The notes under the pieces: generated by a model
The model's input: the letters and a program-made list of their open reading frames with translations, nothing else
What the model was told of the DNA's origin: nothing
Database searches by the model: none
NCBI GenBank assembly: GCA_934045075.1
Contig: OW203721.1
Span: forward strand, 14,726,678-14,790,677
Source of the DNA: Yponomeuta sedellus
Lineage: Eukaryota > Arthropoda > Insecta > Lepidoptera > Yponomeutidae
Reading direction: 5' to 3'
Length of the DNA stretch: 64,000 nucleotides
Shown here: positions 57,629 through 64,000 of the stretch, piece by piece
How positions within the stretch are numbered: the stretch's first letter is position 1
Layout of the letters: every line of letters starts with the position of its first letter
Program-made: the position numbers and the translations under genes

Positions 57629-58650
57629 TATGATGTCATAAGTTTTAGGCTATTCCCGTTTATACCATAGTGCTTTAATTTTAAAAGAAGTGTTTTATGG
57701 TCAACGCAATCAAATGCTTTCGACAAGTCACAGAATACGCCTATAGCATCCTTGCGCTCTTCCTATGCACTAAATATATGTTTAACTAACATGACGCCGG
57801 CGTCCGTTGTAGAGCGCCCTTGCGTCAAGCCGAATCGCTGACCATGGAGAAGTTGATAGTCATTGAAATGTGTAAGCAGTTGACCTAGAACTATCTTCTC
57901 GAATATTTTACTCAAAACGGGTAGAACTGAGACTGGTCTTAAATAAAGGACCTACTATATTTCATTAGATCAGGGAATATACCCTCATCTAAACATTTGT
58001 TTAAGATTCTGGCTAAATGGGATGCTAGGGTATCGATTACTGAGCTAACTACCGTTACTGACATACCCTATAAGTCCTCAGTTTTTTAAAGCTTTAGTTT
58101 TTTAAACGATTTAATCACGGTATGGGCTTCAATATACTCGAACGAAAAATCGTGATGGCATGGGGGGACATTGTCTTTCAAAATACTTTCAGCAAGAGCT
58201 GGAGAAGAGTCTAAAGGAGCTGTCGTTACTATTGGAACATTTGTAAAGAACTGTTCAAAAGCCGTAGCAATGTCTTCAGTAGAGGTTCATTTGAGGTTAT
58301 TAATTTATCATTTATTTTAAGTGAAAGTTCGCGATCTCCTGATTTGGATTTACCGGTTTCATTTTACCGATTACACCCGTTTAATACATAACTATGTGTG
58401 GCAAATGTTTATGAAGCGCGCACACTCGCAAAGTAATTCATGCAAATTGTAGATGGCTGTAACAGTCGCCCGATAGTTTAGTTGTTGTATAGTTGTTTTC
58501 GATAGTTTAGTCGGCCGATTACATCCCTATACTGATTTCCCAAGCGATCAAACTATGGGGCAACTAAAAGTTGCCAGTGCGCGCTAGCTCTTAACGCTGA
58601 GCACAGGGGGCTCTCGCTTGAACCCTGGCCGTCTCAGGAGTGCTACTCAC

Positions 58651-58793
58651 ATCCATGTCGACGTGACCGACGCCCGTGGAGCGCCTCTTAGGTCGCCGCC
58701 GGCGCTGGATCACGTTGAGCGCGGCTTGCGTGCTTGCCGGCGACGAGGACGACTTGCTTTCGCTGCTGCTCTCCCGCTCTTTCTCCTCGTCCG
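58651..58793 (-). CDS. Mbs: Mbs exon with Rho-kinase phosphorylation site RRSTGV
   Basis: A 143-bp exon: acceptor cccggtcag|cg (phase 1 entry), donor atggat|gtgagt (phase 0 exit). It encodes DEEKERESSSESKSSSSPAS, then NVIQRRRRPKRRSTGVGHVDMD. The RRSTGV motif matches the second inhibitory phosphorylation site of MYPT1 (Thr853 in human), where Rho-kinase phosphorylates the threonine and lowers myosin phosphatase activity. Ahead is a serine-rich acidic stretch and a very basic patch. The exon lies 57 bp beyond the inverted-repeat element that ends at 58593. Confidence 0.92.
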
Positions 58794-59325
58794 CTGACCG
58801 GGAAAGAGGGTTTATTGGTCAATAATAATTACAAAAATCGAGGAAAAATTGCGGCTTCATTCAGCGTTCGTATAGGTTCGTATAGGTAAACGAACCTTTT
58901 TTTAAATACTAGAGTTAGGAAATTTATGATAAGGGTTGATATTAATTTCTTTAATTAACATGATGAATTAATTCCTGAGACGAAAAAGAACTCGATAGAC
59001 ATCATTGCTTACTGTATTTTAACGTTTTTGATAACGAAAGCTGAATTAAATATAATATATAAATGTAAAATAAATTTAATTATGTGATTATAAGATAGGG
59101 GTAGTTACGACCTACGAATATTTTAACAGCTGTCATCAGCGTTTTTGGGTATAGTGCCAAATTTTCTGTTTAGATCTTTAGAATTATTCAACGTGGACCG
59201 AAAAATCATGTTTTTTTTATTCTTTATAACACACCCACAGCAAATGTATGAAACTAGATGCCTTGTCGTTATCGTCCAGTGTGAAACCGTCCAATGTCAA
59301 ACCCAAGATCTCGTGCCCCATTTAC

Positions 59326-59467
59326 CTCGCTCGTCGTTGGCGATGGTGGGCGCGGCGGTGTTGGCGGTGGAGGCGGCGGGAGGACGCCTCAGCGGCAGCG
59401 TGACGGAGGTATCTGCGGCGGGTTCACGCCACGCGCCTGTCCCTCGCCCGGCATCCTCCAGTTCGAA
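59326..59467 (-). CDS. Mbs: Mbs Pro/Ala/Thr-rich linker exon
   Basis: A 142-bp exon: acceptor ctctctgaacag|ttc (phase 0), donor gagcgag|gtaaat (phase 1). It encodes FELEDAGRGTGAWREPAADT then LPLRRPPAASTANTAAPTIA and NDER, low-complexity linker of the kind between the two MYPT1 phosphorylation regions. Its final G completes GCG with the next exon (DER-A-DEEKERE), a strict phase match. The acceptor could also be a later AG (gaactggag, near 59458). Upstream exons (ankyrin repeats, PP1-binding KVKF, first phosphorylation site) are not found to the right and must lie outside the window. Plus-strand frames over this exon are shadows. Confidence 0.75.
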
Positions 59468-59479
59468 CTGTTCAGAGAG

Positions 59480-60230
59480 AGTCATGTTGTACCTAGAACG
59501 AGGCGTGGGCTCGCCTGTCGAAGCGATAACGGCTCGGAGAAGTGTCGCAGATTTTACAACAAACCATCTAGCAGCTAGATGGTTTAGCTAGATTCTAGCT
59601 CCATCCAACATGTTAATAGTTTTACAACAATCAGGATTTTTTGTTGAACTAAGATAAACTAATAACAAATAATTTAAAAACAAACACTCATTTAGGGATT
59701 AATCGATAGTACTGCTTATATAAGATACTGTATTAGCTTAAAGTTTCTTAGAACTTTAAAGCTGCACGCGGTTCTGGGTTTTGAACTAACTGAAAACAAC
59801 AGCGCGATCCATGTTGACATTCTGATGTCAACTCCGCTTTGTGGTAAAGAGCGTTCAGAAAATGATAGCATGACAAAACCTTAAACTTTCGGTTAGCCAA
59901 TCTACTTGTATTTTTATATTTCCAGACTCCAGTCATCATCACTTCGACAGATTTAACAAACATGAAGGCAACTAAAAAACAGCAACAGAGCTGGCACATA
60001 AAAATAAATCGTATTGCTATACACAAAACATATAAAACATATAACAATGACATGCTGGTTATACCCACACCTGTTAGGACATGCACTAAGGGAAAGGACG
60101 AAAAACCGACAAGAAATATTAATACGAAAAGGTAGTTTCGTAGAAAGAGAAAGAAGTACCGTCTAACCATGCCCAAAAAATTGTAAGAACGCTTCTGGTA
60201 CAGTCGATCGCGGATGTGCCAGAGTAATAA
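59480..60230 (-). other. Mbs intron
   Basis: Non-coding. A short palindrome aaccatctagcagctagatggtt (as aaccatctag and ctagatggtt) lies at 59563-59585. The frame at 59748-60176 is AT-rich chance. Confidence 0.4.
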
Positions 60231-60237
60231 CAGTAGG

Positions 60238-60550
60238 GTTGCCAGATCGAACTAAAAGTTTTTTTACACTAAATAATTAAATATTAAAAAAACACAATTT
60301 CTCGATTTATCAGGATTGATACCAGAGACAAAATATGTATTATATATATTTTTTTTAATTACCAGGAGTGTGGAGACACTAAACAATAAATAATACGAAA
60401 TAATATTCACATCGAATTTTATAAAACGGGAAATTAAATAATAATTTCTCATCTCTTAACTTTACAGCTTGACTCTTACATTTTGTATTCAGAGTCATTA
60501 ACCGTACGTGTTATACTATTTCGGCTTGACACGGAGCATCTGGCAACGCT
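60238..60550. mobile_element. Possible MITE with 'gggttgccagat' ends
   Basis: 'gggttgccagat' near 60238 and 'atctggcaacgc' near 60538 are inverted with one mismatch, both bordered by TA. The interior is AT-rich without an ORF. Tentative. Confidence 0.35.
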
Positions 60551-61258
60551 AGTTATCGGGGGCAGAAGAAAGCTTTGCTGCCGACTGTACCGGTGGACGT
60601 TAAAATATTGCCATGGCACTATAAATAATAACAAACTACAGCGTGTGTTCCACTTTTAAATAGAAGCAATGCAATACTATTTCAGACTCCACATAGGGGT
60701 ATGTTGGCAAACTGTCTTCCACCTACATTGGGCGTGCCCCAATCACGAAAGAGTAAAATCTGGGTTTCGTGTCGTGCACTCTTGTGAAATTAAAAATATT
60801 TCTAAAAGAGCCAGACAGGCTATCCGTAACGCAGTGCTGCTCCCACTGTGACTCGTGGACAGAATTGAGTATGGAAGAAGAAAAAAAAAGCAGAAAGGTC
60901 ACCGAGAAATACTTTTGGTGTCACTTTAAATCGCACAATACTAAGTAATGTGATTAGAAAACGATTTATATTGAAAAAGGATATAATGACTAATGAGATA
61001 TAGTGTAAGATATATTTATGCCACACCTGGCAATAAAGTGGCTTTTTCCGCACGCTGCGCGTACGGAAAAAGCTGTTTTCTGGCCAAGTGTAGACATAAA
61101 AAGATGTACACAACACGGGAGGTAATAAAGAAAGCTCTCGATCGCATATTTACGTCCCTCGCTTGCAGCTCGGGCCGCAAACTTCAGCGATCTCGGCCTT
61201 TCTTTGTATTACCACCCTAGTTGTGTAATGTACTATTACTTAAAGATGATATAATGAC
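60551..61258. other. Mbs intron
   Basis: No gene; 'gtggctttttccgcacgctgcgcgtacggaaaaag' (61038-61072) contains a short hairpin. Confidence 0.4.
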
Positions 61259-61261
61259 TAA

Positions 61262-61399
61262 CCCCCTTATTCATAATAGTCTGCTAACTTAAAGCATTGC
61301 TAATTATCGCTTTGTCTTATTCTATTGACCTAAGTCAGAATGAAAAAGAACACTCTTTAGCAGCTGTTTTAAGTTAGCGGACCATTATGAATAAGGAGG
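61262..61399. mobile_element. Small MITE with TAA duplication (Harbinger-like)
   Basis: Ends 'cccccttattcataatagtc' and complement of 'cctccttattcataatggtc' continue to 'gctaacttaaa' on both sides (about 32 bp, a few mismatches). The flanks are TAA at 61259-61261 and 61400-61402. A 3-bp TWA duplication suggests PIF/Harbinger. Length 138 bp, no ORF. Confidence 0.75.
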
Positions 61400-61584
61400 T
61401 AAGAAGATAAAATCAATGTGCGTAGGCGGCGATATGTCGACCAAATAAGGGTTCAACCCTTGATCGAAATCGACTAATAAATATTGATGATGTAAAAGGT
61501 GTGTCAGAATCATGGCTAAAGGTAAACCCTACCTACCCCTCCGAGATACAGACATGCATTTATGTAATGTGGAAATACATTGTA

Positions 61585-62878
61585 CGAGGGGCGGCTGAAA
61601 AGTTTTGAGCCTAAGGTATTAAAAATGCTGATAGAAATGTATAAAAAATTTATTTTTCAATGTAATCTCCCTCTATTTCAATACACTTCTTACATTTGTT
61701 TAAAAGAGCTTTTAACCCGGTAAAAAAATATTCGCCGTCTTTGCCTTCAAAATGCTCGTTTACGGCCGCCTTCATTTCTTCGTCACTGGAAAATCTTCGT
61801 CCTCGGAGGTCCTTTTTCAAATTTGAAAAAAGGAAATAATCACTAGGAGCCGGGTCTGGACTGTAGGGTGGGTGGTTGATTTCTTCAAATCCTGTTTCTG
61901 CGAGGGCACGTCTCGCAACTCGGGCAGTGTGCACGGGCGCATTGTCCTGCAAAAACAGGACTCCTTTCGCCAGTTTGCCTCTCCTTTTCTCGACAACCAC
62001 TTGACGGACTTTTGTCAACAATACGGCGTAATAGTCTCCGTTCACTGTAGTATTTTTGGGAAGGTAGTCGATGAACAAAATTCCTTCGCAATCCCAAAAA
62101 ACAGTGGCCATGAGCTTGGAAGCCGATCTTTCCACTTTGAATTTCCGTGGCGGCTTTTCTCCCTTTGCTATCCATTGCATTGACTCTTGTTTTGACTCCG
62201 GATCGTACTGCCGGATCCATGTTTCATCGACAGTGACGAGGCGAGAAAAAACATCGTCAGGATTATCGCCACAGATGTCCAAAAACTCCTTCGAAGTTGT
62301 GACTCGACGCTGCCTGTCCAGTGGCGTGAGCATTTTTGGCACCCATCGCGCGCACTCCTTTTTCATGTGCAAATGATTGTGCAAAATGTCACCAATTCGC
62401 TCCTTGCTGATGCCTATGGATTCAGCTATCTGCCACATCTTGATTCGCCGATCTTCGAGAACAAGGTTTTTCACTTTTTCAATATTTTCTTCGGTAACGG
62501 CGGTGTTTCGACGTCCTGACCTGGGATCATCTTCGAGCGACTCGCTGCCGTGTTTGAATTCACGTGTCCAACGTTTTACGGTGGCAAATGAAGGTGCAGA
62601 ATCCCCATAAACTGCAGACATTTCTTCAAATATTTTTGTCGGCGTTTTGTTCTTCTTGGTGAGGAATTTTATGACAGCTCTGTACTCCAATTTCGTGCAA
62701 AGCGCGGATGACTCAGACATGGTGTTGTTTAATGTTCAATTACTAGAAGCGTAATGATGATAATGACATGAAACTTGGTATTTATACTACTTAGAATACG
62801 CGCAATTAGTGATGCACATTGCGAGTCATTAGTGATTCTTAGAAGTACTTAGGCTCAAAATTTTTCAGCCGCCCCTCG
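61585..62878 (-). mobile_element. Complete mariner transposon (1294 bp)
   Basis: Inverted ends of 31 bp (cgaggggcggctgaaaagtt, then ttgagcctaag) differ at one base. The TA target duplication is at 61583-61584 and 62879-62880. It encloses one full-length transposase on the minus strand. Complete ends, a duplication and an open frame mean a recent arrival that may still be mobile. It lies upstream of the recognised Mbs exons, presumably in an Mbs intron. Confidence 0.95.
61650..62720 (-). CDS. Mariner transposase (intact, DD34D)
   Basis: 356 codons from ATG (62718-62720) to the stop at 61650, uninterrupted. The N-terminus has paired helix-turn-helix DNA-binding parts (YRAVIKFLTKKNKTPTKIF; IAESIGISKERIGDILH), then the linker block WVPKML. 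Catalytic residues are in VTVDETW (first Asp), VLFLQDNAPVHTA (second Asp) and YSPDPAPSDYFLF (third Asp), with 34 residues between the second and third. The enzyme cuts at the 31-bp ends and inserts at TA. The WVPKML and YSPDPAP forms differ slightly from the commonest mariner wording (WVPHEL, YSPDLAP). The subfamily is not assigned. Confidence 0.96.
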   Translation of the reverse strand: MSESSALCTKLEYRAVIKFLTKKNKTPTKIFEEMSAVYGDSAPSFATVKRWTREFKHGSESLEDDPRSGRRNTAVTEENIEKVKNLVLEDRRIKMWQIAESIGISKERIGDILHNHLHMKKECARWVPKMLTPLDRQRRVTTSKEFLDICGDNPDDVFSRLVTVDETWIRQYDPESKQESMQWIAKGEKPPRKFKVERSASKLMATVFWDCEGILFIDYLPKNTTVNGDYYAVLLTKVRQVVVEKRRGKLAKGVLFLQDNAPVHTARVARRALAETGFEEINHPPYSPDPAPSDYFLFSNLKKDLRGRRFSSDEEMKAAVNEHFEGKDGEYFFTGLKALLNKCKKCIEIEGDYIEK

Positions 62879-62880
62879 TA

Positions 62881-64000
62881 TGTTTACATAAATAATAAAC
62901 CACGGTTGGCCTCTTGCCACGCTACTGTGGCTTCATAAAGATTAATTCAACAATGTAAAATATAATTTAGGATAGAACTTTCTTTAAAGGAATGCCTACC
63001 CACGTCTACTTAAATTTTTTCCCCTTCGGCCGTTCAGGAAACCGTAGTTTGGAAACCAGTTTTCGTGGTAATTAAAGAACTATACGATATTCAAAGAACC
63101 CTTGAATATCATATGTAGTAAACGAGGATGTCAAATCACACGTATTTTGCCATCGCAAGTATCTAATTTACTGCATTATGATGAAGTTGTTAGTATGAAA
63201 CTTTGGTTCGTAAAGGATTATTCAGTTTGCAAGGAAAACGTACGCTTTTGGTGTAATATACGGGCGTAGGGAGCATCATTTATAGATTACTATTTAATCT
63301 GACAGTTTACCAACATTAGCAGCCGTAGCGAAAGTTCCGTATCGGGCTCGATGGCGACCGTCATATTCGCAGTCCCACGCTGTTGCCAAATGTGACGGAC
63401 TCGTAGGAAGAGGCATTTCCTAACAAGTTTAGTACTAAATCGACTCCATTTTTTAAAACGTTTTCTTATATTTTTTATTTCTTTTTCGAGGTACTAAAAA
63501 AAACATTTGCGTAATGTGGGTCCAATCATTAATTGTGTGGAATATTATCTTTTCCATCCCATACAACCAGGGTCAAGACCCTGGCAGAAAACTCACGATC
63601 TCGTAGCTCTGGGCGACCCCGGCCATAGATTACACTACTCAAAACCAAAAATATCTCGTTTGGTCCAGGGTTTTTTTTCAATAATTTTGGCGTGCATACG
63701 TATAAACTTTATATCACGACTAGAAGTCGAGATATCACATATTATGATCGCTTTTAACTAAAGGTAAGTTTACGTCGAAAATTATTCCCGTTAATTCGGT
63801 TATTTTTGTGGTAAATAACCACCAAATGTAAGGGAAAATTTAAATTTAAACTTTTTTGTGCCTAAACTTTCTACAGCAAGACACAGGAGCCTTGCATTTT
63901 GTGCCTTTATTAAGATAATATTAAATTGTTTTTTTTTTATTTAATAAAGGAAACCAACACCTAATAAAGCCTTCTAAGGTTGTTAAAATCTTTACTCTTT
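62881..64000. other. Non-coding to the right edge
   Basis: Presumed Mbs intron. A GC-richer patch at 63320-63415 was searched for an Mbs exon, but neither strand gives a splice-bounded conserved peptide. No repeat family is recognised. Confidence 0.4.

Larger units (their letters stand above)
55088..58395 (-). mobile_element. CR1/Jockey-type LINE (5'-truncated), itself interrupted by a mariner
   Basis: Minus-strand reverse transcriptase pieces occur in order. Near 57640-57740 is GVFCDLSKAFDCVDHKTLL, the first catalytic Asp block. At 56007-56290 is SATGSILGPFLFLVYVNDLP and the second catalytic block IVLFADDTSL. At 55662-55943 is LDLVNETVFLGITIDAKLQW. At 55301-55690 is ERFIYRLGSRDSLRDFF and the terminal SIRFYNKIPEDILSLPESRF block. 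The frame is broken between these by shifts and by a mariner inserted at a TA between LKLMTSY and LEGRVQR (56291/57629). The 3' UTR ends at 55088. The same 3' UTR occurs alone at 5071-5236. Inactive. Confidence 0.9.
54835..58593. mobile_element. DNA-transposon-like element with 31-bp inverted ends, split by a LINE
   Basis: 54835-54865 (taagagctagcgcgcactgg, then caacttttagt) and 58563-58593 are exact complements. Inside both ends are related blocks (tcggccgat, 'actatcg', 'gtttagtcg'), so the two halves look like one MITE or short DNA transposon into which a LINE inserted between about 55088 and 58395. TAA/TTA borders the ends, but a clean target duplication is not resolved. Confidence 0.7.

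Noticed and set aside
59483..59485. ATG just before the 59326-59467 exon as a translation start
   Set aside because: It lies in the polypyrimidine tract of the acceptor; the exon is better read as an internal Mbs exon.
59145..59591. Plus-strand 148-codon and 94-codon frames over the Mbs linker exon
   Set aside because: They are shadows of a GC-rich minus-strand exon whose phase fits its neighbour.
1..64000. CRISPR array, operon-like gene order or other prokaryotic systems
   Set aside because: Spliced exons, long introns and eukaryotic transposons show nuclear animal DNA; the tandem repeats have no spacer-repeat layout.

Overview
This is an AT-rich eukaryotic window with long introns and very dense transposon debris. 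Nearly every real exon is a short GC-rich island. The dispersed repeats, Helitron-like pieces, mariners, RTE and CR1/Jockey-type LINE fragments and MITEs, together with the two genes recognised, fit an insect and most probably a moth or butterfly (Lepidoptera). That placement is inference; no marker in the window proves it.

Two host genes converge tail to tail. On the plus strand (4.9-24.4 kb) lie the last six coding exons of a type I membrane protein: five sushi/CCP modules, a transmembrane helix and a tyrosine-rich cytoplasmic tail. The best guess is a selectin-like protein of the Drosophila furrowed type, whose N-terminal exons would lie left of the window. All junctions join in phase (1-1-1-1-1-2). 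On the minus strand (59.5-32.1 kb) lie the last exons of Mbs, the insect MYPT1/PPP1R12A myosin phosphatase targeting subunit. They include the RRSTGV Rho-kinase site, the coiled coil and the C-terminal leucine zipper ending in RVISKLSK. Mbs has two alternative terminal exons, each encoding a different leucine zipper with its own stop. A 207-codon open exon at 39.5-40.1 kb, inside its largest intron, may be an alternative first exon for a short isoform.

The roughly 7.8 kb between the two stop codons holds no coding sequence I can support; it would contain both 3' UTRs, a 106-bp tandem repeat and SINE-like pieces.

Mobile DNA by region: a LINE 3' fragment and a 41-bp TIR MITE (1.3-2.8 kb); a tRNA-like repeat (4.4 kb); LINE pieces (5.1-6.1 kb); a GGAGT minisatellite followed by a decayed copy of a sushi exon end (12.0-12.4 kb); a hAT MITE with a perfect 8-bp target duplication (14.7-15.4 kb); a long inverted repeat with arms of about 215 bp (15.45-15.9 kb); a truncated RTE element (21.1-21.9 kb); a tandem array of a 308-bp tRNA-like repeat (47.9-48.9 kb); a three-level nest of inverted-repeat element, LINE and mariner (54.8-58.6 kb); and a complete mariner with an uninterrupted 356-codon transposase (61.6-62.9 kb). 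I found no rRNA gene, no convincing functional tRNA and no CRISPR array.
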